64,000 bases of DNA from an uncultured Muribaculaceae bacterium (lineage in GTDB: Bacteria > Bacteroidota > Bacteroidia > Bacteroidales > Muribaculaceae): assembly GCA_910579845.1 (NCBI GenBank), contig CAJTWL010000005.1, positions 62,001 through 126,000 of the forward strand, given 5' to 3'. The translations under genes and the position numbers were made by a program. The notes below the pieces were generated by a model. The model made no database searches. It was not told where the DNA came from and saw nothing but the letters and a program-made list of their open reading frames with translations. Within the stretch, counting starts at the first letter, position 1. Each line of letters starts with the position of its first letter. Of this stretch, positions 8,827 through 18,189 are shown piece by piece.

Positions 8827-10614
8827 TCAATCAAGCTTCAGTACGGCAAGGAACGCTTTCTGGGGAACCTCTACGGAACCTATCTGTTTCATGCGTTTCT
8901 TTCCCGCCTTTTGTTTCTCAAGAAGCTTGCGCTTACGCGATATGTCTCCTCCGTAACATTTGGCTGTCACATCCTTTCTTACAGCCTTTATCGTCTCTCT
9001 GGCTATGATCTTGGCACCGATTGCGGCCTGAATTGCGATATCGAACTGTTGACGGGGTATCAACTCTTTAAGTTTCTCACACATTCGTCTTCCGAATCTC
9101 ACGGCATTGGCTTCGTGCGTAAGAGTTGAAAGAGCGTCTACACTCTCCCCGTTCAGCAATATATCCAGTTTTACAAGCTTCGACTCACGAAAATCATGAA
9201 TATGATAATCGAATGAGGCATAACCTTTCGAAATACTCTTCAGTTTATCATAAAAGTCTATCACAATCTCGCCAAGCGGCATATCGAATGTGAGCTCAAG
9301 ACGATTGCCGGATATGTATTCCTGTTTCACAAGTTCACCCCGTTTGCCAAGACAGAGGGTCATTATGGGACCTATATAATCGGCTTGGGTTATGATTGTG
9401 GCACGGATATACGGCTCCTCTATATGATCGATCAGCGTAGCCTCCGGCAGACCCGAGGGATTATGCACTTCAGTCTTGTTACCTTTTTTATCGTAGACCA
9501 TATAGGAGACATTGGGCACCGTCGTGATAACATCCATATCAAATTCCCGACCCAGACGTTCCTGCACTATCTCCATATGAAGCAGACCGAGGAATCCACA
9601 ACGGAAACCGAATCCGAGCGCAACAGACGACTCCGGCTGGAAAGTCAGCGACGCATCATTCAACTGAAGTTTCTCCAGCGATGCACGAAGATTCTCGAAA
9701 TCCTCTGTTTCTATAGGATACACACCTGCAAACACCATCGGTTTTACCTCTTCAAATCCTGCTATAGCCCTGTCGCATGGACGGGCTACATGTGTGATGG
9801 TATCTCCGACTTTCACCTCTTTTGAAGACTTGATCCCTGAAATTATATAACCCACATTACCGGCTGACAATTCCTTACGCGGAGACATGTCAAGCTTAAG
9901 TACTCCGATCTCATCGGCGTGATATTCTTTACCGGTAGATACAAATTTTACAAAATCACCGCTTTTGATCGTACCGTTGACAATCTTGTAGTAAGCTATG
10001 ATTCCACGGAAGGGATTGAAGACAGAGTCGAATATCAGAGCCTGCAGAGGAGCATCAGGATCACCGGTTGGTGCCGGAACCCTTTCTACAATAGCCTGAA
10101 GTATATCATCCACACCCATACCCGTCTTTCCGCTTGCACGTATGATCTCATCTCTTCCACAACCGAGGAGATCGACTATCTGATCCTCTACCTCTTCCGG
10201 TTTGGCGCTGTCAAGATCACACTTGTTTATCACAGGTATGATTTCCAAATCGTTATCTATCGCCATGTACAGATTTGATATGGTCTGTGCCTGTATTCCC
10301 TGTGAGGCATCCACAATCAACAAAGCGCCTTCACAGGCAGCGATGGAACGAGACACCTCGTAAGAGAAATCGACATGCCCCGGGGTATCAATAAGGTTAA
10401 GCACATATTTTTCACCATCAAGTTCATAATCCATCTGAATGGCATGGCTTTTGATAGTTATACCCCTTTCGCGCTCAAGATCCATGTCATCAAGAACCTG
10501 AGCCTCCATATCCTTTGCGGCTACAGTATTTGTACGCTCCAGAAGACGGTCGGCAAGCGTGGATTTACCATGGTCTATATGCGCTATGATGCAAAAATTT
10601 CTAATATGTTTCAT
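8827..10614 (-). CDS. lepA: Translation elongation factor 4 (LepA)
   Basis: A ribosome-associated GTPase that back-translocates or remodels stalled ribosomes. The 595 residues match the family length. The G1 loop AHIDHGKSTLADR is near residues 12-24, followed by RERGITIKS, the G3 DTPGHVDFSYEV and the G4 NKCDL. The LepA-specific C-terminal region includes GGDISRKRKLLEKQKAGKKRMK. It starts 2 bases after the stop of a secreted glycosidase gene, so the two are likely co-transcribed and perhaps translationally coupled. That is an odd partnership for a translation factor. Confidence 0.98.
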   Translation of the reverse strand: MKHIRNFCIIAHIDHGKSTLADRLLERTNTVAAKDMEAQVLDDMDLERERGITIKSHAIQMDYELDGEKYVLNLIDTPGHVDFSYEVSRSIAACEGALLIVDASQGIQAQTISNLYMAIDNDLEIIPVINKCDLDSAKPEEVEDQIVDLLGCGRDEIIRASGKTGMGVDDILQAIVERVPAPTGDPDAPLQALIFDSVFNPFRGIIAYYKIVNGTIKSGDFVKFVSTGKEYHADEIGVLKLDMSPRKELSAGNVGYIISGIKSSKEVKVGDTITHVARPCDRAIAGFEEVKPMVFAGVYPIETEDFENLRASLEKLQLNDASLTFQPESSVALGFGFRCGFLGLLHMEIVQERLGREFDMDVITTVPNVSYMVYDKKGNKTEVHNPSGLPEATLIDHIEEPYIRATIITQADYIGPIMTLCLGKRGELVKQEYISGNRLELTFDMPLGEIVIDFYDKLKSISKGYASFDYHIHDFRESKLVKLDILLNGESVDALSTLTHEANAVRFGRRMCEKLKELIPRQQFDIAIQAAIGAKIIARETIKAVRKDVTAKCYGGDISRKRKLLEKQKAGKKRMKQIGSVEVPQKAFLAVLKLD

Positions 10615-10616
10615 CT

Positions 10617-12872
10617 TTACGGTTTCTTAACCAGTCTCACACCGTCAAGCAAGGCATGATTGGTATACATATTCATATTTTCATCGTCGTCTGTAAACTC
10701 GAGTCCGATCTGATGTCCTCCGGCTGTCAGGGGTATCTCTACGCTATTGGTCCATCCCCATTCATTCCAATTATTGGTGCCTCGCTGAGGAAAAACAAGT
10801 GTGCCGGCATTATTTCCATCTATTGTCAGTGTACGCACCGCACATTTGTTCTCAGTGTTTACCGGACCATTACCGTTGGAGTAACGGAACTGCAGATAAT
10901 ATGTTCCGTCCTCGGCAATATCCACAGGCATTACGAATTTATCCGTTTTATGGTCAATTTCCGCGAAGCCATCACCGGAATACCCTTTGACCCCACTCTC
11001 CGGAATGTATGATAATTCCAGAGATGACAACTGGGTTCCTTCGCCGGGCACCTCGAACCACTCGCTATCGCGCGTGCTCCGCGGTTCTGATGCAAAACCT
11101 TCGATACCGGAACTGTCAACACCTATAACCTGATACTCACCGGGTATTGAAGCATCAAAAGTAGTGCTGTTGGTTTCAGCTATCACTTTTCCATCCTTAA
11201 TAATTTTATATTTGGCAATATACTCGATCGGATTCCATACAAGTGTCCTGCCTTCAAGCCAAGTTATGGGAGTCAACGGAGCTTTGGCATTGCTTACCCT
11301 ATTCACTTTTGCTATATGGGAAAACTCGTCAGCCATCACAATATCGACTATTATCTTTCCCTGTGCCTTGTCAGCGGGTATAAACGGCGACTGCTCCTTG
11401 CCGTTGACTTTAAACGACTTTATCTTGTTGCCATATCCGCTGATATTTATATCCAAAATAGCGTCACGGTATTTGAAACCGGTCAGAGACCTGTCAGCAC
11501 CAAGAGCCTTGGGCACGAACGGATGAAATGCAAGACCATCCTTATGGAAATCAATACCGAAAAGAACCTTATGGATGAGAGCGAGATTCCCGCTCAGACA
11601 CCATAGCATATTGGATGAATTCAACTCAGTGGCAATATCTCCGTTATCAAGATTGAAATTCTCTTTGTTGGTACAGAATAATGCCGCAGGGCGGTAGATC
11701 GAGCCTATTCCCTCAAGCACCCCCTCCTCGTTTCCGGCTTTTGCATTTGCCAAAGTCCACCACGCTCCGACCCATGGCCATAGGGCATTGTTGTGATAAG
11801 CGGGAATATCAGAAATCTGTGGATAGAATATAGCCACACCGAACGGTGTTGTGGGATTATTCTCCGTTATCTTCAAGGCTTTGTCTTTGTCAGCGACATC
11901 CCACATTATTGACAGAGATTCTCCAAGGGTCTCGGCTCTCGGATTGACTATCATATTGTCACGACCATAACGATACATGGCATAATAACCTTTGTCGTCC
12001 ATCCACAGATATCTGTTGATCGCAGATACTATCTTTTCAGACTGGTCAAGAGCCTCTTTCTCTACATCTTTATGTCCCAGCAGACCTGCTATTTCCGACA
12101 AAACTTTCCACGCTTCCGCATGAACTGCTGATGTAGAGAGAGTTTCTGTATTGAATATATCCGCTGTCTGCATCCAACGCGGGTGGCTTTGTTCACGCCA
12201 GTCGATAAATGAGGTCTCGCCTTTAACCAATCCGGTAGACTTGTCAATAACCTTGTTCCTGTCAGTCTCAAGTGAGCGTTTGATTATCGGATATATATAT
12301 TCAAGCCATTCTTTGCTGCCGGTGACTTTATACACTTCATATGCGGCTACAGCCCATATCTCCCTGTCTGTCGAAACCGGCCAGGCTCCACCTGAGCCGG
12401 TATCCTGAATTATACGACCCAATTTGTCTACTTTCTTCCGAAGAGATATCATCGATGCCTCCGGCTGAAGATAAGCCATGGACAATAGAATCGAATAGCT
12501 TACGTCCCTGGTCCAGACTCCGGCCCATTCGGCTCCTGTGCGCAAGGTTGTATCCGGCTCCACCGCATTGACCATCTCATCAAGACCCATGTTGTATATA
12601 GCCTGTTGAAGACGGTTTGGAGTCCTAAGCTGCGGGTATACAGTAATATCATTCTTTAATTTCCATTCCTTCTCTATACCCATCTTGTATCCGGGCTGAG
12701 CGGAATAATCGGAAACTATCTGATAGGGACCAGGAGCATACGCCCTACTGCTTCCCTGCTCAATGGTATCGCCAACCCAGCGGTAGACATCCGTGGACAC
12801 AATCACCTCTGCATTAACACATATCGAGTGCGACATAACAAATGCCGCACTCAATGCAAATATTTTATTCAT
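10617..12872 (-). CDS. Secreted six-hairpin glycosidase with C-terminal carbohydrate-binding-like module
   Basis: 751 residues with a signal peptide ending near CVNAE. Residues ~75-470 look like an (alpha/alpha)6 barrel of the debranching-enzyme, trehalase and rhamnosidase type: WTRDVSYSILLSMAYLQ, a Gly/Trp-rich GGAWPVSTDREIWAVAAYEVY, and FIDWREQSHPRW. A fibronectin-like linker (~510-600) follows, then a ~130-residue C-terminal domain with Gly/Asn-rich strands, LTIDGNNAGTL and HALLDGVRLV, resembling a CBM6/CBM35 fold. I cannot assign a GH family or substrate with confidence. It lies 21 bases after the fumarase gene and 2 bases before lepA in one minus-strand run. Confidence 0.75.
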   Translation of the reverse strand: MNKIFALSAAFVMSHSICVNAEVIVSTDVYRWVGDTIEQGSSRAYAPGPYQIVSDYSAQPGYKMGIEKEWKLKNDITVYPQLRTPNRLQQAIYNMGLDEMVNAVEPDTTLRTGAEWAGVWTRDVSYSILLSMAYLQPEASMISLRKKVDKLGRIIQDTGSGGAWPVSTDREIWAVAAYEVYKVTGSKEWLEYIYPIIKRSLETDRNKVIDKSTGLVKGETSFIDWREQSHPRWMQTADIFNTETLSTSAVHAEAWKVLSEIAGLLGHKDVEKEALDQSEKIVSAINRYLWMDDKGYYAMYRYGRDNMIVNPRAETLGESLSIMWDVADKDKALKITENNPTTPFGVAIFYPQISDIPAYHNNALWPWVGAWWTLANAKAGNEEGVLEGIGSIYRPAALFCTNKENFNLDNGDIATELNSSNMLWCLSGNLALIHKVLFGIDFHKDGLAFHPFVPKALGADRSLTGFKYRDAILDINISGYGNKIKSFKVNGKEQSPFIPADKAQGKIIVDIVMADEFSHIAKVNRVSNAKAPLTPITWLEGRTLVWNPIEYIAKYKIIKDGKVIAETNSTTFDASIPGEYQVIGVDSSGIEGFASEPRSTRDSEWFEVPGEGTQLSSLELSYIPESGVKGYSGDGFAEIDHKTDKFVMPVDIAEDGTYYLQFRYSNGNGPVNTENKCAVRTLTIDGNNAGTLVFPQRGTNNWNEWGWTNSVEIPLTAGGHQIGLEFTDDDENMNMYTNHALLDGVRLVKKP

Positions 12873-12893
12873 TTAAATATCGGTAATTTTCTG

Positions 12894-14543
12894 TTATTTC
12901 CCACATGTATCGAGCGGACAGCGGGGTTTGATTTGCTTAAAGAAATCATTACCCTTATTATCAACCAAAATGAATGCAGGAAAGTTCTCTACCTCTATCT
13001 TCCAGATAGCTTCCATTCCAAGCTCCGGATATTCGAGACACTCGACACTCTTGATAGAATTCTGTGCAAGAATAGCGGCAGGACCTCCTATTGAGCCAAG
13101 ATAGAAACCACCATGTTTCTTGCAGGCATCAGTCACCTGTTGTGAGCGGTTACCCTTGGCAATCATAACCATTGATCCACCGGCGGCCTGGAACTGATCA
13201 ACGTATGAGTCCATACGGCCTGCAGTTGTCGGACCAAACGAACCAGAAGGCATACCTTCCGGTTTCTTTGCAGGACCGGCATAATAGATAGGATGATCTT
13301 TCAGATACTGTGGCATGGGTTCGCCGGCATCGAGACGCTCTTTGATCTTTGCATGCGCTATGTCACGACCTACAATAATTGTTCCGTTAAGTGAAAGACG
13401 TGTGGAAACAGGATACTTATCCAGGCTCTCAAGTATTTCCTTCATCGGTCGGTTGAGATTGATTTCCACGACCTCGCCTTCACCTGCGTTGCGGAGTTCT
13501 TCCGGAATCAATTCACCGGGGAATTCATCCAGCTTCTCTATCCAGAGACCGTCTTTGTTTATCTTGGCTTTTACATTTCGATCCGCAGAACAGGAAACAC
13601 CCATACCCACGGGGCAAGAAGCGCCATGACGCGGCATGCGGATAACACGGATATCGTGAGCGAAATATTTACCGCCGAACTGGGCACCGAGTCCGAGATT
13701 GTGGGCAGCCTCAAGCAATTCCTTCTCAAGTTCCACATCGCGGAAAGCATGACCGTACTCATTACCCTTTGTAGGAAGATTATCATAATATTTTACGGAA
13801 GCCTTTTTCACAGCGGCAAGATTAGCTTCAGCGGATGTGCCGCCTATGACAAAAGCGATATGATAAGGAGGACAAGCAGCTGTGCCGAGGGTTTTCATCT
13901 TTTCAATCAGGAACGGCACAAGTGTTTTCTTATTAAGGATTGCTTTTGTCTCCTGATAAAGATAAGTCTTGTTGGCAGAACCGCCACCCTTGGCTACGAA
14001 CAGGAATTCATACTCATTCCCTTCTGTGGCATGAATCTCTATCTGAGCCGGAAGATTACATCCAGTGTTGACTTCATCATACATCGTGAGAGGCGCATTC
14101 TGTGAATAGCGGAGGTTGTTCTCTGTATAAGTCTTGTATATTCCCTCGGAAATCTTCTCCTCATCATTGCAGCCGGTCCACACATGCTGTCCTTTGTAAG
14201 CGACACATATCGATGTGCCTGTATCCTGACAGAATGGAAGGACACCCTTTGACGCCACTTCTGCATTGCGGAGCATCGTCAATGCAACATACTTGTCATT
14301 CTCAGAAGCTTCAGGATCATGAAGGATTTTTGCCACCATTTCGTTGTGCTCTCTGCGAAGCATGAACGAGCAATTGTGTGAGGCTGCATTTGCCAGCACT
14401 GTCAGACCCTCCGGATCAACAACGAGCATTTCGTGTCCGTTCCAGTTTTCAGTCTTCACGTAATCTTTCGTTATCAGCTGATACTCCGTGGTATCCGGTC
14501 CAAGAGGAAACATCTCCTGGTAATGAAAAGGTTTTGTTGCCAT
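12894..14543 (-). CDS. fumA: Class I (iron-sulfur) fumarate hydratase
   Basis: Interconverts fumarate and malate using an oxygen-sensitive [4Fe-4S] cluster. The 549 residues include the three cluster cysteines at positions 105 (LPFCQDTGT), 224 (TAACPPYH) and 318 (GMGVSCSADR), the spacing of E. coli FumA/FumB. The C-terminal half has the swivel domain with FGPTTAGRMDSYVDQFQAAGG and the GGPAAILAQ stretch. It is a single-chain enzyme, not the split alpha/beta form. A TTTG/TAnnTTNG promoter pair lies upstream. It fits an anaerobe that makes succinate from fumarate, like the dcuB-ansB module at the left end of the window. Confidence 0.96.
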   Translation of the reverse strand: MATKPFHYQEMFPLGPDTTEYQLITKDYVKTENWNGHEMLVVDPEGLTVLANAASHNCSFMLRREHNEMVAKILHDPEASENDKYVALTMLRNAEVASKGVLPFCQDTGTSICVAYKGQHVWTGCNDEEKISEGIYKTYTENNLRYSQNAPLTMYDEVNTGCNLPAQIEIHATEGNEYEFLFVAKGGGSANKTYLYQETKAILNKKTLVPFLIEKMKTLGTAACPPYHIAFVIGGTSAEANLAAVKKASVKYYDNLPTKGNEYGHAFRDVELEKELLEAAHNLGLGAQFGGKYFAHDIRVIRMPRHGASCPVGMGVSCSADRNVKAKINKDGLWIEKLDEFPGELIPEELRNAGEGEVVEINLNRPMKEILESLDKYPVSTRLSLNGTIIVGRDIAHAKIKERLDAGEPMPQYLKDHPIYYAGPAKKPEGMPSGSFGPTTAGRMDSYVDQFQAAGGSMVMIAKGNRSQQVTDACKKHGGFYLGSIGGPAAILAQNSIKSVECLEYPELGMEAIWKIEVENFPAFILVDNKGNDFFKQIKPRCPLDTCGK

Positions 14544-14664
14544 TGTATATTGACTTTTATCTTAAGTGCCTTTGACAAACAAGTTTGAACCAAGCATTTA
14601 CTTGTCAGAACTCCTCCGCTTGTTTCCCGAAGTCACTCATACTTAAATATATTTTATACTAACG

Positions 14665-14697
14665 CGAAGTTAATACTAATTAATGAATTTAACAAAA
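14665..14697 (-). promoter_or_regulatory. Promoter for the fumarase gene
   Basis: On the minus strand a TTTTG (14693-14697) is followed after 20 bases by TAACTTCG (14665-14672), a one-mismatch match to TAnnTTTG. Spacing fits the Bacteroidota -33/-7 layout. The start codon is 121 bases downstream, implying a long leader. Confidence 0.5.
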
Positions 14698-14767
14698 TAA
14701 TTCTATCTCAGGTTACTATCAAGTTACTATTCAGAATGTTGAATAAACAAACTCCAAATCCCTCGAT

Positions 14768-14785
14768 GTGCTAAAATCATTTAAA
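14768..14785. repeat. 18-base intergenic motif shared with 56411-56428
   Basis: The 18 bases here, with core TAAAATCATTTAAA, are identical to 56411-56428, inside the element upstream of the GH32 gene. A near-identical inverse copy with one difference is at 41701-41717, 20 bases upstream of the LytM gene start. The preceding AATCCCTC is also shared with the 56 kb copy. Function unknown. The rest of the 348-base gap 14544-14891 holds the two divergent promoters and nothing else recognised. Confidence 0.6.
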
Positions 14786-14811
14786 TCCATACATGCTCTA
14801 AGTTTTCACTA

Positions 14812-14842
14812 TTGGAAAGCTGTCAGTTTTTTAGTAATTTTG
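14812..14842 (+). promoter_or_regulatory. Promoter for the amidase gene
   Basis: TTG (14812-14814) and TAATTTTG (14835-14842) are separated by 20 bases, a good Bacteroidota -33/-7 pair. The amidase start codon lies 50 bases beyond the -7 element. Confidence 0.6.
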
Positions 14843-14891
14843 TAAGGCTATGCACTCATAAAAGCGCACTAAAACCAAGAAGCTGTTTATA

Positions 14892-17800
14892 ATGAATTTA
14901 CGCAAATATATTTATATTATTCTCGCACTTCTGATATCTGTCTCCGCAATAGAAGGAGTAGAAGCTTATGGTGCAAGGAAACGCACAAAATCCCGCACGA
15001 CTCAGACTTACAGAAAGAAACGGTCAAAAAAACGCTATTCAAAATCAAGACGTAAAAAATCGACACGCAAAGCCGCCCCTAAAGCGCAGACTCCGCCACC
15101 TGATCCTATTCTTGAAGACTCTCTTACTCTGTATGTAAACCGGACTGTACTCGACTGGATTCCTTCAAAAATGAATCCGGGAGGGCTTCGTGTGAACAGT
15201 GTACGTCCGGACAGCATCTCAAGAACCGCAAAAATAAGCTTAAACGACCACTATACCTATCTTCCGGTAACAAAGGAATTTATTGATTCCTTAACCAATC
15301 ACATCCATAACAATCTTCCAGACTCACTTACCGACTATCGTGTCACACTGAACGTCGGGTCAAGACCTCTCGCCTATTACATAACAAAGGTGGACAAACT
15401 GCCGGAAAAATTCCGTAAGAATCCACCGTTTGTAACAGAAGCGACCCCCTGGACAAAAATTGACCGGGGAATGCAGAATGACATTGTGGCGATGTGGCAC
15501 TCACACGGCAGATATTTCAAGACGGGATCCGGAAGCTGGACATGGCAACGACCGTTGCTGTTCCAGTCCATAGAAGACACCTATACAATGTCATTCATAC
15601 TCCCATATGCCGTACCCATGCTTGAAAATGCCGGAGCATACGTAATGCTTCCAAGAGAACGCGACACCAACAGGCATGAAGTGATTGTAGACAACGATAT
15701 AAATCCCGACGGGAAGGTATATTCCCAGCCCTATTACAAGGAACTGACAGGACAACAGCCCTGGAGCACAGGTGAACTGGAGGGCTTTATCTACGATCTT
15801 CCTGATTTCCGAGATACTGAGAATCCTTTTGAGAACGGCACATATCGACAGACCAAAACACAACGCAACGGGAAACCGTCGATAGCAGCCTGGTATGCGG
15901 ACATACCTGAAGATGGAGAATATGCCGTATACATCAGCTACAAATCGCTTCCGAACTCTACAGAGGATGCACGTTATACCGTAAATTACTCCGGCGGTGC
16001 AAAAGAGTTCATCATTAACCAGACAATGGGAGGAGGAACATGGATATATCTCGGCACATTCCCTCTGAAACGTGGATATTCCGATACAGAGCCGGTAGTC
16101 ACACTTACCAATCTTACCAATAAGGCAGACGGGACGGTCGTAACGGCAGATGCCGTGAAAATCGGAGGAGGAATGGGAAACATTGCACGCAGCAACCTGC
16201 GTTCAGATATATTCTACGACCCGTCATCTCCTGATGATCAGGCTGACAACGAAACCGAAGAGGAGGAGGATGAAAGTGAGGATGCGGATGAGGATGAAAA
16301 CGCAACTGAGGAATCAGGCAACGAGACGGATGCTAAACCGAAAGACACTTCGGTACCTGCACAAGAGACTCCGGAGACCTCACCGAATATAATACGGACA
16401 GCGCCGGTATTCCGGACTTCCGGAATGCCCCGCTTTCTGGAAGGAGCGCGATATTGGCTTCATTGGGCAGGTATTCCTGAATCAGTATACTCTCCGTATC
16501 ATGGTTCAGACGATTATAAAGACGACTACACCTGCCGCGGTTACTGGGTCAACTATCTTGCAGGAGGCTCACGTGTACTTCCCCGACAAGAGGGGTTGGG
16601 AATACCTGTGGATCTATCTTTTGCATTGCATTCCGATGCAGGGAAACGTGCCGATGATTCATTTGTAGGCACCCTCGGCATTTATTTCACCCAGAACGGA
16701 GACTCATATGCAGACGGCACTCCGAGAATCAATTCCCGAATGCTTACAGATATAGTGATGCGACAGATCTGCAACGACATACGACGTGAATACGAGCCGT
16801 CATGGACACGCCGCTCAATGTGGGACAAATCTTATCTTGAGGCAAGAGTAGCTGAAGTTCCGACAACGCTTATCGAACTGATGAGCCACCAGAACTTCGC
16901 GGATATGTATTATGGACTTGATCCGGAGGTGCAGTTCACTGTCGGCAGATCCATTTATAAAGGTATCGCAAGATTTTTGTCAGAGAGAAAAGACCGTAAA
17001 CTGGTTATACAGCCGCTCCCTGTAAAGGATTTTGCAATTCACAGATTAAGGAAAAACCATTATAAGCTTACTTGGCGTCCCACTCCTGATCCGCTCGAAG
17101 AGACAGCCATGCCCGACAAATATGTCATCATGGAAAGAACCGAAGGAGAACTCGGTTTCCATAAGATCGGAGAAACATCAAACACTCATTTTGAATTCCG
17201 CACCAGTGACAATAAGATTCACAGTTTTAAGATCATTGCTCTGAACAGAGGAGGCAAGTCTTTCCCGTCAGAAATTCTTGCACTTCGCGAAGCTCCGGTA
17301 GAAAAGAAAACCGTATTGATAGTAAACGGATTCACACGGGTGAGTGCACCTGCTCATTTCACGGACGGCAATCGTGCCGGATTCGATGCCGAGCGTGATT
17401 TTGGTGTACCATACATTAAAAACATATCATTTGCCGGTTATCAGACCGAATTCAACCGAAATGCCGGTGAATCTTTTGGAAGAAGCGCGTCCAATTATAT
17501 CGGACAGATAATAGCTGGTAACACTTTTGATTATCCTGCCATACACGGCGAAGCATTTGCAGACGCAGACTTCGGTTTTATCTCATGCAGCGCATCAGCC
17601 GTAGAGAAAGGAGATCTGAATCTCAATGATTTCAGTCTCGTAGACCTGATTTTAGGAAAACAGAAAGCTTCGACTATCGGAAACGGACACAGTGGCATAA
17701 AACACCGCACGTTCACACCGGAAATGCAACGGAAACTACGCGATTATTCAGACAGGGGCGGCAAGATGATTATCAGCGGACAATATGTCGCCTCCGACTT

Positions 17801-18167
17801 ACAATCTCTTAAATATGGTGCTGACGACCGGGAATTCGCAACTGTCGTTCTCGGAGTTGAAGCTACAACCGATTCTATTCCTCTGAGATCCGGAAAACTT
17901 AGAGACAGATCCGGCAACAGCGTGTCATACTCCAATACACTTAACGAAAAAATTTACATCGTGGAGTCTCCCGACAAGCTGACACCGGCAACAGGAACAA
18001 ACTCGGAAACTTTCCTGACTTTTTCCGATTCGGATGCCATCGCCGGCATAATAGTGAATCGAGGAAACAGCAAGAACGCCATAATGTCCGTTCCTCTTGA
18101 AGCTTTAAACAGCAGGCACGAACGAAGCAGAATCATTAAAGAGATTCTTCACAACCTTAAACCTTAA
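14892..18167 (+). CDS. Large secreted Amidase_3-like cell-wall hydrolase split by a golvesin-type domain, with Fn3 and C-terminal domain
   Basis: 1091 residues, often annotated as xanthan lyase in relatives. A signal peptide or anchor (~1-25) is followed by a very basic Lys/Arg stretch (~29-64). Four residues match the zinc/catalytic pattern of N-acetylmuramoyl-L-alanine amidases: His203 or 205 (WHSHG), Glu228 (SIEDT), His580 (LHSDAG) and Glu662 (LIELMSH). The first two and last two are separated by a golvesin C-terminal-like beta domain (~305-430) and an acidic Glu/Asp linker (~450-480). An Fn3-like domain (~705-800) and a ~290-residue C-terminal domain, perhaps Rossmann-like, follow. The gene heads a run including an AmpG-like permease, which supports a role in peptidoglycan turnover. 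Confidence 0.75.
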   Translation: MNLRKYIYIILALLISVSAIEGVEAYGARKRTKSRTTQTYRKKRSKKRYSKSRRKKSTRKAAPKAQTPPPDPILEDSLTLYVNRTVLDWIPSKMNPGGLRVNSVRPDSISRTAKISLNDHYTYLPVTKEFIDSLTNHIHNNLPDSLTDYRVTLNVGSRPLAYYITKVDKLPEKFRKNPPFVTEATPWTKIDRGMQNDIVAMWHSHGRYFKTGSGSWTWQRPLLFQSIEDTYTMSFILPYAVPMLENAGAYVMLPRERDTNRHEVIVDNDINPDGKVYSQPYYKELTGQQPWSTGELEGFIYDLPDFRDTENPFENGTYRQTKTQRNGKPSIAAWYADIPEDGEYAVYISYKSLPNSTEDARYTVNYSGGAKEFIINQTMGGGTWIYLGTFPLKRGYSDTEPVVTLTNLTNKADGTVVTADAVKIGGGMGNIARSNLRSDIFYDPSSPDDQADNETEEEEDESEDADEDENATEESGNETDAKPKDTSVPAQETPETSPNIIRTAPVFRTSGMPRFLEGARYWLHWAGIPESVYSPYHGSDDYKDDYTCRGYWVNYLAGGSRVLPRQEGLGIPVDLSFALHSDAGKRADDSFVGTLGIYFTQNGDSYADGTPRINSRMLTDIVMRQICNDIRREYEPSWTRRSMWDKSYLEARVAEVPTTLIELMSHQNFADMYYGLDPEVQFTVGRSIYKGIARFLSERKDRKLVIQPLPVKDFAIHRLRKNHYKLTWRPTPDPLEETAMPDKYVIMERTEGELGFHKIGETSNTHFEFRTSDNKIHSFKIIALNRGGKSFPSEILALREAPVEKKTVLIVNGFTRVSAPAHFTDGNRAGFDAERDFGVPYIKNISFAGYQTEFNRNAGESFGRSASNYIGQIIAGNTFDYPAIHGEAFADADFGFISCSASAVEKGDLNLNDFSLVDLILGKQKASTIGNGHSGIKHRTFTPEMQRKLRDYSDRGGKMIISGQYVASDLQSLKYGADDREFATVVLGVEATTDSIPLRSGKLRDRSGNSVSYSNTLNEKIYIVESPDKLTPATGTNSETFLTFSDSDAIAGIIVNRGNSKNAIMSVPLEALNSRHERSRIIKEILHNLKP

Positions 18168-18189
18168 GCACTCAAACAACAACATAACA

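Noticed and set aside
15020..15090. Lys/Arg-rich stretch as a nucleic-acid-binding domain
   Set aside because: It directly follows an export signal in a cell-wall amidase; contact with anionic wall polymers is more likely than DNA binding.
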